Of a stretch of DNA of 64,000 bases, positions 22,293 to 33,690 are shown piece by piece. The position numbers and the translations under genes were made by a program. The notes under the pieces were generated by a model that ran no database searches, was not told the origin of the DNA, and saw nothing but the letters and a program-made list of their open reading frames with translations. How positions within the stretch are numbered: position 1 is the stretch's first letter; every line of letters begins with the position of its first letter. The stretch comes from Blastomussa wellsi (Eukaryota; Cnidaria; Anthozoa; Scleractinia; Plerogyridae): positions 19,379,179 through 19,443,178 of the forward strand of contig OX393564.1 of NCBI GenBank assembly GCA_947652115.1. The letters are read 5' to 3'.

Positions 22293-22322
<30 letters not shown>
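22215..22322 (-). repeat. Solo repeat arm plus hammerhead-like motif
   Basis: 22215-22266 matches the arm of the foldback at 30955-31350 (AACAAACGGCGGTTA, AGACAACGCATGG). Directly after it, 22281-22322 on the minus strand has ACTT, core CTGAAGA, an extra T, a five-pair stem II (GTATG/CATAC), GAAAC, GTC and AAGT. All hammerhead core elements are kept except the extra base before stem II. It is probably a Penelope-like terminal relic. Confidence 0.5.
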
Positions 22323-22323
<1 letters not shown>

Positions 22324-24645
22324 GGCTGTAACAGTTACAAAACATTTTCGAGGTACTGGTGACTAGCTAGCTAAAAACAAAGAGAAAATTGATATACCGA
22401 TAGTAGATACTAACGGTAGCAATAAATAAAGAAACAGCTTCTCACTTCCAATGTTTTCATTAAGTGAGGGTTTTAAGTCACTGATTAATAGCGCTTCTTT
22501 TATTCTACACTGCAAGTCAGACTTTCCAGTAGTGAGGATTTCTATTTCTTTTTAGCCATGGTTATGGTTAACCATAAGAGTTTTTCGATCTTTTTCTGCA
22601 AGTGTGATTGGAACCCAGTATGCGCACAAAATGTATCAGCCTGGAAGGGAAACTGTCCGTTTTCCTAGTTTTGGAGAAAATAAGGTGAAAGGCGACTCAA
22701 CCAGGATCAAGAAAACTACTGTGTAAAGTGCCGTGCGCTAGCGCGCTGTCCAATGTTTCTGCAGTCGGATGGTACAGTTTGTCAACCCGACAGTGTAATT
22801 GACACTACATGATTTTTTTTAATCCACTTCTTCTTCGCACGATTTTTTTTTCAGTCACCTAGCCTTGCATGATTTTTTATTTTCCCCACGAACCCCCCCC
22901 CTCCCCCCATCCCCCCTCCCCACCCCATCACTTTTGGACTGGACTGTTTCTTCCAAGGTGTTTTCGGGCTAAATTTAGAAACTTATTTTAGCTTCGAAAT
23001 GAACCAAAGACGCTAATGAAAATTAAATGCATGCTTTAAAATGGCCATTTGAATGTACCGAACGGTATCATGGGTCAAGGGTTAAAGCACGCATTGCATT
23101 TTGGTGTTTGTTTGGAGCTGCCATGTGCACACGGCTGATTTTCTTGGCTGTGTAGTGCCCTTTCTCTCGCTGTTTCGCAGTGATTTCCTCATCTGAGTAT
23201 TGCAGTGGAGGTTTCCTATTTTTGGTTTATGGTAAGTCATCCGTTCTTGCATTACTTTTCTCATGTGGCCCTCAGAAGTGCGCGTGGTCGGTCGTTGAAA
23301 TTGATCTTGAAACTAGCCATTTCAGCTGATTTTCTCAAGAGCCAGCTGATGCTCTTTTCCTGCATATTTGAGTACTGTCCCAGTGCTCAGTAACATTTTA
23401 AACTGGAATTAAGATATTCATTTGTTGTATTTGAAGCGAGACGTTGAGAAGCAAATTTGTAAGCAAGTGACCGGAGTTTCTGTTGGTTTGCCGGCGTGAT
23501 AAAACCCACGCGGGATGTAAAAGAACACGTCCGGAACGACTCGTAATTCAGATGTCTTTCGAAAATTTCAAATTATAAAGGTGATAGCTAAAATATCTTA
23601 CTGACTAAACTGGAGGAATATATATTTGCTACCAAGCGCAAACGCTTTAATGTTTAGACGTCGTTTGTGTAATGTTACTCGGACATGGAAAGAGTCGAAT
23701 TACCCGTTCGGTCACTTTCGTTTCATGCTCACAAGCTCGGGGGGACTCGCATATGAAAGGGGCGTTTATGCATTCACGTTTCACTAATTTTTTATCAGTA
23801 TAACAGTTAGACCTAATTATGTTGTATGCATGCAATTACATGTAGTTTACATGTAGATCTAGTGGGGAAAACTTATCATGTAAGTGCGTTTTTTCAGGCA
23901 TGCATTGCCTGTCAACAAAAGAAGTCTTGAAATACAAGCAAATTGTAAGCTGAGTGAGAAATGCTTCAAATTCAACCTTGTGGAAACAATAAAGTGCTTC
24001 AAATGATCACTCAGCTGTAGACGTGCACAGACTACATGCATTTTTTAGCATTTTAAACTGTACTTACATGTACAGTAGCATTAGATGTCTGTAAATATCA
24101 TTGTGCATTGTTCAGTTGTATAAGCTTGCAGGAATTTTAAATAAAAGGAGATAAGTGCATAGAAAAGCACAAGGCACATTGAGGTGCTTATTTTCACTTC
24201 TCGATTGTCGTATAATAATCAAATTGACTAATGCTTTTATAAAATGTTAAAGAAATTGTGCACACCCTGAAATGTCAGTTTTTGTGCATTGTACAATGTA
24301 ACTTGATGAAGCATGCGTGCACATGACATTAGCTGTATGCATTATGGATTTGTTGGACTGACCAGTCATATTCAAAACACTGGAGGTCACATGTACTTGT
24401 TATTTTATTATTTCAATCTGTAATTGCTTTCATCTAACTTTGATTCCTTAGTGACGTTGACATTTAAAAGTAGTATTTCCAGTATTGCAGTAAAGCTGTC
24501 ACCCATAATAACCTTCGAATCTCTTTCAGCAAATACATTTTCTCACTGAAATGCCATTTTGCAGCTGTTAATTTTTGGGATATACCACAGCTTGTACAGT
24601 TACAGTGTACATGTAACAATACTTAACAGGGAAGGGCATTTTCAG
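22323..24645. other. Long intergenic stretch, no gene recognised
   Basis: A C-rich low-complexity tract lies at 22885-22930. ACATGT words are frequent at 23820-24620. I found no exon, RNA gene or clear repeat boundary. Confidence 0.4.
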
Positions 24646-25190
24646 TTACATTGCAGATAAGGCTTCAAAAGTTGGCTTGATCACTGCCACTACAGCTGGG
24701 GCCAAGGGAGACTTGTGCTGGTAACTATCAGTTCCTTTTGCCTGATCTCGCTGCCACCCACACCATGAAGTTTCACCCTCTGGGCAGTGGTCATGTTGAG
24801 GGTTTTCATCTGAGGAAGCATAGTGGTACAATATGGCCCAGATTGCTTTTCTCATTCCCTCTTTGTTTTGCTTATGGCTCCGTATGGCCTTGCCATAGTA
24901 TTTCTGAAACAAGTCAATTTTACTGTCAGCCAAACGGTCTCTCCCTCCAATAGTCTTTCCATCTTCAAGCTTCCTCCCCTTGTACTTATTCTTGAGGTCA
25001 CGAAGTCTTCGCCCCATTCACTTCTGTACATGACCAACGCAGTCTTCCTTCACAATGTCAGTGTCACCATATGGTTTCAGTTCCACAACACTGGCATGGT
25101 TTTTGCAATCTCCATCTGAAATCATGGTGACATATCTCAGCTTGTTTTGCTCAATGGACAATATGCCCCTCGAATGACAGCCATTCCGTC
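24646..25190 (-). pseudogene. Mutator-like transposase fragment, stop-interrupted
   Basis: The minus strand encodes a block resembling the animal Mutator-like transposase domain: RYVTMISDGDCKNH, ELKPYGDTDIVKEDCVGHVQK, then GRRLRDLKNKYKG, DGKTIGGRDRL, YYGKAIRSHK and CPEGETSWC. A TGA near 25018 splits the two halves where an Arg codon is expected. The 3' end is lost. No terminal repeats were found nearby. I assign the family from recall of the motif order. Confidence 0.65.
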
Positions 25191-25792
25191 GAAAAGGAAG
25201 AGAAGTGTACTTTATAGACAGAGGAAAAACTCTATCTCCTGACGGTTTAGACCGATGAACCGAACACTGACGATGTTTAGATTACTCATCCGCTATTTAC
25301 ATCATATTGTACTATCCTATGACCGTGTTTACATGTTTTTTTTTTTTATAGTATCTTTTACATTACCGCTCGCTTACCTCTGTATAAAATTATTTGTCAT
25401 GTATTTTTAATCGTATATAATGTTACAATCATAAAAGTTTAAAGTTTAAAAGTACACACTATGCTTTTTTTATTTCAAATATATTTTGTAAAACTGCAAA
25501 ATATTTATTACTTATTACTATTTATTATTACTATTTATTACTATTATAGATACCTACACTACTAACAAATACTTAAAACACCACTTTTCCTTGCTATAAA
25601 CAATTTCATTATTTGAATTTTGATAGCGTCACCTTTACTTTTAATTAAAAGGAAAACAAGTAGACTTCATTAGCGTCTATTGTGTTATTCCTCGTTTCTC
25701 AAAAGGCCCCGACACATGTAAATAAAGTGGACCGAAGTGGCCAGGAGTTCTGTATCCGCTTCCACTCATAGTTGGCAAACCAAATTAAAGTG
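25191..25792. other. AT-rich stretch, no gene recognised
   Basis: Simple AT-rich sequence with (TATTACTATT)-like runs at 25500-25560. No coding signal. Confidence 0.4.
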
Positions 25793-26208
25793 CACCTAAC
25801 CCCAAAATATTTTTTCGCTAAAATAAACCTTTGCACCAATTTGAAACGCATTGCACCTTTTTACCAAATTCTGACTATTTATAGCATTCAAAAGTTACGA
25901 TAAACTGTGCATCATTTGTTCCACGACCGAGTCAGAAGGGGCGTGGGTCTATTCCCGATTTGACGTCACAAACTGATTTGCATGCATGTTTACAAAGACT
26001 TGATGCGATGCAAATCATTTTGTGACGTCAAATCAGGAATAGACCCACGCCACTTCTGACTCGGTCTGGAACGAATGATGCACAGTTTTTCATAACGTTT
26101 GAATGTTATAAATAGCCAGAATTTGGTAAAAAGGAGAAACGAAATGTGCAATGCGTTTCAAACTGGTGCAAAGGTAAATTTTAGCAAAAAATATTTTGGG
26201 GTTAGGTG
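25793..26208. mobile_element. Large foldback MITE, 416 bp
   Basis: The left end, CACCTAACCCCAAAATATTT, and the right end, AAATATTTTGGGGTTAGGTG, are perfect complements. Each arm continues for about 190 bp through TTGCACCAATTTGAAACGC, GACTATTTATA, GAGTCAGAAG and CCTGATTTGACGTCAC blocks. The loop is only about 40 bp. No ORF is present. Confidence 0.85.
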
Positions 26209-26445
26209 AACGATAAGACTTTCAACACTTTAATTTTAGATTAAGCAAATAATATTTTTGACAAATGTGCTGGCACCGCAAATAGCAGAGCTAATGTAGG
26301 CGGGCCAGGAGTAATATTTAAGAAGAATACTGCACAAAATGATAATAGAAAAAGTAAAAAAAAAGGAAAATTCATCAGATTAAGGAGAAGAACAACATAT
26401 GAAAAAGGATGCATTTAAACTTAGGAAAGGAAAAGAAAAACATTA

Positions 26446-27535
26446 GCTCGCTGTTTTATAGGCAGGCAAGTTACAAAAACATTTGTTGAGCTTTCTTCAT
26501 AATTTCATCTATCTCATAATAGGTATCACCGGTCTCCAAAATATCTAGCAATAATGCACGAATGTTAAATTTGAATTCGCGTTTTGAGAGTGTGCGCAAC
26601 TTGGTCGGTATCTCATTCCACAATTTGGCAGTCTCGAGAAGTAGTTTTTTAGAAATTTCAAGATTCGATTTTTGATATAGAAGTTTTGAGAAGTAGACGA
26701 TCTAGTGCCATATGATTACTGATATACAATTACTGAATATTTGTAGGTACTAAGTTGTTGCTCACGTAAAACATCGTTTCTGCTAGTAGCTGATAATACA
26801 GAACGTTAATAGGTAAAATGTTTGTTTTGATAAAGAGTGGGATGGCATGATCGCGCGGTTTAGCGAAGAACATAAAGCGATGAGCGCGTTTTTTGAAGGG
26901 CTGGAAGTTTATTAAGTTGTGATTTGCTTGCTTGAACCCACACAATTAGACCGTAACGAAGATAGGGTGCTACCAGGGAGTGATAAATAGAAATGTGTGT
27001 TAAATGGAACAAAATGTCCCAGTTTTGATAATAACACAACGGTTCTACTGATTTTCAAAAGAATCGCGTCAATATGGTTATTCCAGGAAAGTTTGTAGTC
27101 TATCAGGACCCCCTAAATATTTAACATATTCTTTAAACTAAGCTTATTTGATGTAAGCCAATTATAGACATTTGCCAGCTCATCATTTATTATTTTTTCC
27201 AGAGTTTTAAGGTTTTTGTTGGAATAGAGCAGATTCGTGTCATCTGCAAAAAGATAGAAGCCGAGCTTCGAAGAGGAGGAACAGATATCGTTAATGTACA
27301 AGAAAAAGAGTAATGGCCCTAGCACAGGACCCTGTGGTAATGTGGTAGGAACAATGCTTGAAGGTTGAGATGTCTGGGATTCTACAATAGTAACTTGTGT
27401 TCTTTGTCTTAAGTAAGAGGAAAACCATTCATTAATTAATAATTCCTCGGAATCCATAGTACTCCAATTTCAGAAGTAATATGTTATGGTTAACCGTGTC
27501 GAACGCTTTCTGAACTCAATGAGTCAGATTTGACG
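26446..27535 (-). pseudogene. LINE reverse-transcriptase fragment, degraded
   Basis: Read on the minus strand: FRKAFDTVNHNILL, LPQGPVLGPLLFFL, FADDTNLLYSN and LTSNKLSLN, followed by the C-terminal region with DYKLSWNNHID and the block FKKRAHRFMF. Frames change several times. It belongs to the Jockey-superfamily (L2/CR1-like) LINEs but is clearly a different subfamily from the copy at 1-4080. The 5' part is missing. Confidence 0.8.
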
Positions 27536-27599
27536 CAATAAAAACAATTATTATCATAATTATATAGCTACATCAAAATCCATTATTCTCAACAGATGC

Positions 27600-27840
27600 A
27601 TGTTTTATTAATTTTTGCCAACTGTCCAAATTTAAAATAAATTGGACAGTTTTTGCTCAAACTGTCCAATTTAAGAAAAATCTGGATACCTTCCATAAAC
27701 CAATCAATTGTCAAGAAACACTAGTTTGGAGGGCGAAAAATTTGCCATATTCATATATTTTTGGATGCTATATAATTAATAGGTAACAGGACTACATGCT
27801 TGTCCAATTTGGAAATAATTCGATTAAAAAAATTCCTCGA
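27600..27840 (-). repeat. Interspersed repeat copy 2 (inverted relative of 6380-6660)
   Basis: ACTAGTTTGGAGGG, TGGATGCTATATAATTAATAG and AGGTAACAGGACTACATG match the copy at 6380-6660 in reverse orientation. An internal inverted pair, AACTGTCCAAATTTAAAAT / AAATTGGACAGTTT, is also present. Confidence 0.7.
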
Positions 27841-28623
27841 ACTGCCAAATTGCTGAGACGCAACGGCCCCGAAGCTGATTGGTCCACGTGATGAATTAAA
27901 ACCAATCAGATTACGTTCAGGCCGTTTGAAGCGGGAAAACCATCGAAGTGCGTACGAGCGAACAGCAAGCTTTGAGGTTAAGTTTCACACCAAACGCATA
28001 GTTTTCAGAGAGAAAAATCGGTCCACTTGTTAATTATAAATAGGAAGAATGCAGGCAAAAAATTTGGGACTCATTGGTGATTATTTTCAGAGACACTGTA
28101 GCTATATCGGAAAAGTTCCGCATCTGTTCAGAACATATCGGTCCGGCTTTTACAGTTATAACATTTTCAGCGCGAAGTAAGTTCTTACTGGTATTCTTGA
28201 AAACGGCGCTTCGCGCTCGGGCCGCAAATGACACTACGCGGGCGCCAACCCTATTATCATTCCTTTCTTTGAAGTTATTATTCCGCGTGCAAATAACTCT
28301 CTAAGCTAATGCTCTTTTCTGATTGTCATATATCGAAGAAAAATGTCTTTCAACTCAATATTTAATTGGAGATCTCTCTGAATCAACAGCTTGGCCTGAG
28401 GTTTTGGTTATAAACTTCCAATAGTAGTCTCTACATTTCAGTTGTGAGAGACCAAGGATGGAGGCATTCTAAGGCCCTGTTTATATACTGAGCTAACCCA
28501 CGCGAGAGAATGTTAGTACAGTTCTTTATAAATAGCAGCAAATCGTTTACATGAGACAACGAAATGTTGGCTGGGGGGACAGGCTAGGGTGACCCTTCAT
28601 GGTTGGAGAGCCACTCGCTTTAA
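27841..28623. other. Intergenic stretch, no gene recognised
   Basis: Open frames at 28034-28304 on both strands are mutually antisense and show no domain. Nothing else was identified. Confidence 0.35.
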
Positions 28624-29058
28624 GGGCCTGTTTACATGGAGGTGGGGGACCCCGGATAGGTGAGGTAACCCGCCTAGGTGGGGTCGAAAAAAAGCTCGCG
28701 TTATTACATGCAATTTAATGGTGGCGAGTCTGGCTGTGTTGCCTCCAGGCACGTAAATGAGCAAATTAAAATGGCGAGCGAACGACGCATTTGGGCGGTT
28801 AATGCTTTTCTACTTTCACTAACGGCCTTTGCTTCAACGATTCAGTGCTGTTGCTTCTTTTTATCACTTGTAATTCACATTTGGCACGCTTTCACGTGTA
28901 ACGTGAGCCGACCCCGGGTAGGCGGGTTACCCCACCTCTCATGTAAACAGGATCAGAATAAAAATGAGAGATTGTTAGGACAGGCGGGTTACCCCACCTA
29001 AGCGGGTTACCTCACGTACCCACATACCCGGGGTCCCCCACCTCCATGTAAACAGGCC
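28624..29058. mobile_element. TTAA-flanked MITE with long inverted repeats, 435 bp
   Basis: TTAA stands on both sides (28620-28623 and 29059-29062). The ends are GGGCCTGTTTACATGGAGG and CCTCCATGTAAACAGGCC. Subterminal GCGGGTTACCCCACCT blocks repeat in both arms. A TTAA duplication is the hallmark of piggyBac-type insertion, so this is a candidate piggyBac-mobilised MITE. Confidence 0.8.
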
Positions 29059-30004
29059 TTAAAAGTAAGGTGACCCAGTAGGGGGGGGGGTCAACATTCC
29101 CTTTGGCAGCGTGATAGCTAAACCATAAATCATACTTCTTTTAAAATGTTATCTCATCAGGAACGGCCTGCATAGCGAAAGTCAAAGACATTTTGTAAGA
29201 GAGAAGATGAAGCAGCTTTCCTTTTCCCAATTATTGTCGTGCATTTTGGATGTAAATATTGTGGTCCAATTTTATCCTTGGCTCGGAAGTCATTTTCCTT
29301 TGTTTCAAACTCATTGTCATATATTAGCATATCTCAAAAGAAAGGAAAATATAAAAAAAAATTGAACAAAGAATAAAAATGAATCACGACATAAACAATA
29401 GAACATGAAGTCCCTGAATTTCATTAAGTGATCATTGCCGAGACTTTGCCCAGTTTTCAGGCGTACATTGTATTATGGTAAATGACCGACAGCTGTCAAA
29501 ATCTGACAAATCGCTGCCATTGCGAAAAACAGAATAGAGCAAGCATATCAATTTGGTTTTTGCATAAAACGGCGATGACGACACTGAAAATCATTAAACA
29601 TTATTCACGCTCAGTGAACCAAAGATCGAAAATACAAGTTAAACAACATACACCTTAGAGTTGCATTTCTACTCATAATTTTTACTCACAACGTAATATG
29701 TCTAATATGCGATTGCCTTGCTTTCCAGATCAGGAGGATAATCAATCCGAATTGCACATAAGTGAGAAAACTTTCGCCGCTTATCTTGAAGCCTACTTTA
29801 GTATAGAGTATTTTCAATATAGAGCGAGTGTTTTCACTGTCACGCAATAAAAAATGAAATCAACCATTCAGTGAAACTGTGATATTCTAGAAGCCCCTTT
29901 CGCCAAGTTTTAGGTGTGCGCGTTATTCCAAACTTCCTATATTCGTCGAAATGTTCCGCACAAATTTACAGCGCCCAGAGCTTGCATTTGTAAAATTCGC
30001 GTAC
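29059..30004. other. Stretch downstream of orphan P450 exon, no exon 2 or 3 found
   Basis: I searched the minus strand for the conserved second and third P450 exons (ADYAGR block, AGYETT, heme loop) and saw none here or anywhere lower in the window. No other gene was recognised. Confidence 0.5.
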
Positions 30005-30213
30005 CTTTGGAAAGCACCAGAAAGCTTCTCCGCTTTGAAGTTGAGTGAAAATGGGTTCCCCAAAATAGGGATAGTCGTCAAGCGCGGACCCGGCGGCATG
30101 TTCCTGAACTCGTAGAGCACCGTCAGGTAATGCAACACCAGCAGCAGAAGAAACAACAAAAGAACATTTCCAAAATTAATAAACTCATAAATCGCGGAAA
30201 ACATCGACGCCAT
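30005..30213 (-). pseudogene. Orphan first exon of a clan-2 cytochrome P450 (copy A)
   Basis: An intact 209-bp first exon, identical in length and phase to those of genes B and C. The ATG is at 30211-30213, and CAAAG is followed by GTAC at the donor. It encodes the N-terminal membrane anchor (a leucine-rich segment, residues 14-33) and the proline hinge RNMPPGPR. Exons 2 and 3 are not found downstream within 30 kb. It is therefore either a truncated duplicate or the start of a gene with an unusually large intron; truncation is more likely. Confidence 0.75.
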
Positions 30214-30644
30214 TTTATGGATTGTTAGAAGCGACTAGCGATATTCATTGGATCACTGATGAATGATCAATATGGCAATCAATCAATCATGATCATGGCC
30301 GAACGGATCGGAATTAATGTTGGAACAAATTGCAGCAATCAGATTTTTTTAATTTTTATTTTTGCACTCACCACATTTACATTACAACATTTAAACTATT
30401 TACAGCTCCATACGCTACTTATATGATATTAATTGATTACAATATTTATCTGCATCACCGTTTTACTAATTTTTCCTGCAGAATTTTTCATGTATTCTTC
30501 AAATAAGTGCCATTAGTAATAGAACATTGCAGTTACAGAATTACAAAAACGGCGACCATGTATTTTGAAATTGTTGTAAACGTTTTTTTGCAACTGCGAT
30601 TTCCTTGAATATTTTTAGTTTCTCTTGTACTCGCAGAAGAAACC

Positions 30645-31560
30645 GGGCCGGTACAAAACGTGGACCCCCCAATTGGACCCCCTTCTTGGACCGCCGTAAT
30701 TTTCTGGACCCCCTCTGGACCCCCTAATTTTGTGGACCCCAACATGGACCCCCTATTTTTCTAAGTCGCATCATAAATTAAATATTCTTGTTCTTCGAGT
30801 AGTCCAGCACCTCATATGAACCTATTTTTTCATTCGTTCTCCTTAACAATAGACTTCTTTGTTATCGGGGCTAGAGGCTTTGTTTAGGAATGTTCTCTAT
30901 TGTCTCAACGCCCAATGGTATTGCCGCTTCAATGAGGTGCTGCTTGCCCCAGTTCTTCGGCCATTTCAACTTTGGAAGGAAAAGAAAACAAACGGCGGTT
31001 ACAAACATTATCGATAGACAACGCATGGAGTCTTGTACACTTCTTTAGATCTTTGAGAGCGGCTAAAACGATCTTTGTATGGATAAAAAGACTTAACCCT
31101 ACAAATGGTTTGAAAAATAACCTTAAGATTGACAAATCCATAAATTTTCTGACACAAAATTTAACACGTCGTGCAAGAACTTCGCTTTGGAAACCGAAAA
31201 AAGGCAAGACTGGAAAGACATCTTTCTTTGGAACAGTGGCGATAGGTTGAGCAGACCTAAAAAGTTTAGTAGACCATGCGTTGTCTATCGATAATGTTTG
31301 TAACCACCGTTTGTTTTCTTTTCCTTCTAAAGTTGAAATGGCCGAAGAACAAGAATATTTATGATGAGACTTATTTATCTTGCAATGATTACCATAAAAG
31401 ACGGGGGCTTGTATTTTCTCGATGGAAAATAGGGGGTCCATATTGGGGTCCAGAAAACTAGGGGGTCCAGAAGGGGGTCCATATGGGGGTCCAGAAAATT
31501 ACGGGGGTCCAGAAGGGGGTCCAATTGTGGGGGGGGGGGCACGTTTTGTACCGACCCTAA
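30645..31560. mobile_element. Foldback element with TGGACCCCC terminal repeats
   Basis: The left end (30645-30775) is GGTACAAAACGTG followed by five to six TGGACCCCC repeats. The right end (31415-31558) is the same in reverse complement. Inside these, a second arm pair (about 80 bp, AACAAACGGCGGTTACAAAC with its complement) lies at 30955-31040 and 31275-31350. The left arm is interrupted by about 135 bp bounded by AGCACCTCAT / ATGAGGTGCT (30808-30942), probably a younger insertion. No transposase was found. Confidence 0.75.
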
Positions 31561-33028
31561 GAAACCTTTGGAAGCACATTTTATCTTGATGGCCATTTGT
31601 ACAATGATTTCAAGTCACGAGTTTATGATTTGATATAAAAAATCCTGATTTTAAATCATGCGTTTATGATTTCATATAAAAAAATCATGATCTCAAATCA
31701 TGCGTTTGTGATTTGAAATCACGGCTAACTTTATGTAATATAACTTTACCGTAAACGCGCGCCATTTCTATGGGACAATTTTGCTATTTTTAGAACAAAT
31801 TGCGCCATCGCCTGTGGCACACGCACGTCCTACTGCGCGGATTTTTGCGAGGACATCTCGCTGAGAAAATGAAACAAAATGGCGTCCAAAATTACTTCGT
31901 TAGTGTAAACTACTTTGTAATTCTCTCAGCAGTTTTCTTTCCAAATTTAAGTAAAGCCTCAGCTGTGAAGTCCCGTGATAGTGACATAATTATCTCAAGA
32001 CAGTTAACCAGTTTCTAAATTAATGAAATTGAAATGCAAAAGTAATCATTACTTTAAGTTATCAATTATTAGCAATCACACCATTTCGATGTCTTGCAAA
32101 TAACATAAGAACCCACGGACACTTTCACAAGTAACCAACAAAGGGGAATCCACATACAAAGCTATCATATATCCATAGATGTCTAATTAGTAAGCTAGCA
32201 CTATAAAACACGATTACAGTCATTTATACCACGATTGTGTTTGCTTTTTCGTCTCGATTCTACGCTGTATGGCATTGCTCTCTCAACAAATAAATTATTC
32301 CCATTGAGTGGAGAGACAGCCAACTTGCTCCTGTTGTCAGTGTAACAGCCATAATAATTGGAATTTTCATTTTTGGCGATGTTGTAGAGCATAAAAGAAG
32401 ATCGACTGGATTCCGGAATTCCTGGAGTACTGATCGTGAAACAAGTGAATTTCATCTCTGGAGAATTTCTCCAGATTTACAACGGAATTTCAGCTTTATA
32501 GCCAAAAATATCCAGGAAATGAACTTACTTTGACACGGCAGTGGTACAGTCACTGTAGTGTATTATATCTTCCACACGAAATTCGAGGTTAACAGAATGA
32601 CTTCCTTTTCCTCCCCAATTAACCTTTGCAGATACTTGCAGACACTCAAATGCGCGGCAGTCTGTTACTCGTGACTTACGTGACACTGATCATGCAACAC
32701 GGCTACATCCACGCGGGAACCCACGCAAATTTGCGCGGAATCGTGAGAGTATATGACATCGAAGGTGGCGCAATTTGTTCTAAAATAGCTAAAGTGTCCC
32801 AGATCATAGGGGCACGCGGATCCCACTACGTACGGTCTCCAACCCCGATTATGGCTCCTGTTCAAATTTGATAACCAGGGGATGATTGCAAACCACGAAA
32901 ACCTTATATCAAATAAAACAGATCATTATTTGATATCAGTAAAACCATGATAATAAGTAATCGTAGCGAGTACAAGTGACTCGGTACCTGGGTTGCTGGC
33001 GCGGGAATAATCGCAAAGAGAGCCAAAG

Positions 33029-33187
33029 ATGTCTACTCGAGCGGACGAGCTCTCGAGGTCAATCGCCTCCTTAGTGTCTAGGGCCGTAGAAAGGGCAGTA
33101 TACCAAGCTCTTTCTTCCCTTCCGACACCCCATGATTTTGCTCGTGCTAATGGACAGCAAAACCGCGAAGTGGCGATTGTACAAGAG
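33029..33187 (+). CDS. Possible first exon of an unknown gene
   Basis: The ATG is preceded by AAAG. A 53-codon frame with even amino-acid composition (MSTRADELSRSIASLVSRAV at the start, predicted helical) ends in GAG followed by a consensus GTATGT donor, phase 0. Just downstream, 33218-33538 is a foldback. I see no second exon. It may belong to a transposon gene inside the 31600-33690 composite or be a host-gene fragment. The function is not recognised. Confidence 0.35.
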
Positions 33188-33217
33188 GTATGTGCAATTA
33201 CTGTTAAGAATAAACGA

Positions 33218-33538
33218 CTGTGTGCCGGTGTATGCTGTTAATGCTTCCAGCCCTTCTTCCATCTTTTACTAATCTATATGAATGACAACACCTAAAGCCT
33301 ATTTCATCTACAGATCTTACGACATCTTTCCCTTGTTGAATTGCGTGAAACACAGTTGGTCGCTTTTCAAAGTGACCAAGGATTTATCCATCCAATTTAT
33401 CCATATAGATTGATTTGGTAGCTCCCGATGGACATGCAATCCACTCAACTAATGATGCAACACAACGCGTAAAAGATGGGAAAAGGGCTGGAAGCATTAA
33501 CAATGTGTCTTTATCATACACCGACACACAGTCGGTTT
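33218..33538. repeat. Inverted repeat with about 60-bp arms
   Basis: GCTTCCAGCCCTTCTTCCAT at about 33243 pairs with the complementary block at 33474-33505. The outer arms (ACGACTGTGTGCCGGTGTAT and its complement near 33515-33538) are also paired. It looks like a small MITE inserted directly after the candidate exon. Confidence 0.65.
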
Positions 33539-33690
33539 ATATCGGTCTTGGCTGCATGGTTTAAAATCAGGGTTTATTATATCTGATTATATCAAGTCAT
33601 AAACGCATGAACTTAAATCAGGATTTTTTTACATCAAATTACAAAAACATGATTTCAAATAATGATTTTAAATGAAATATTTTCTCACGT

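Larger units (their letters stand above)
31600..33690. repeat. Region bounded by inverted AT-rich arms, composite
   Basis: Blocks with TCATGCGTTTATGATTT at 31620-31725 are mirrored by TCATAAACGCATGA at 33595-33680. An inner inverted pair, TTAGAACAAATTGCGCCA at 31790 and TGGCGCAATTTGTTCTAA at 32765, lies inside. The outer arms contain about 52-bp tandem units. It may be one or two nested DNA elements; the ends are uncertain. Confidence 0.45.

Noticed and set aside
28034..28304. Antisense pair of 66-76-codon frames
   Set aside because: No domain, no splice context, and both strands are equally open.
32626..32871. 81-codon plus-strand frame with antisense partner
   Set aside because: It lies in the arm of an inverted repeat; the partner frame on the other strand is equally long.
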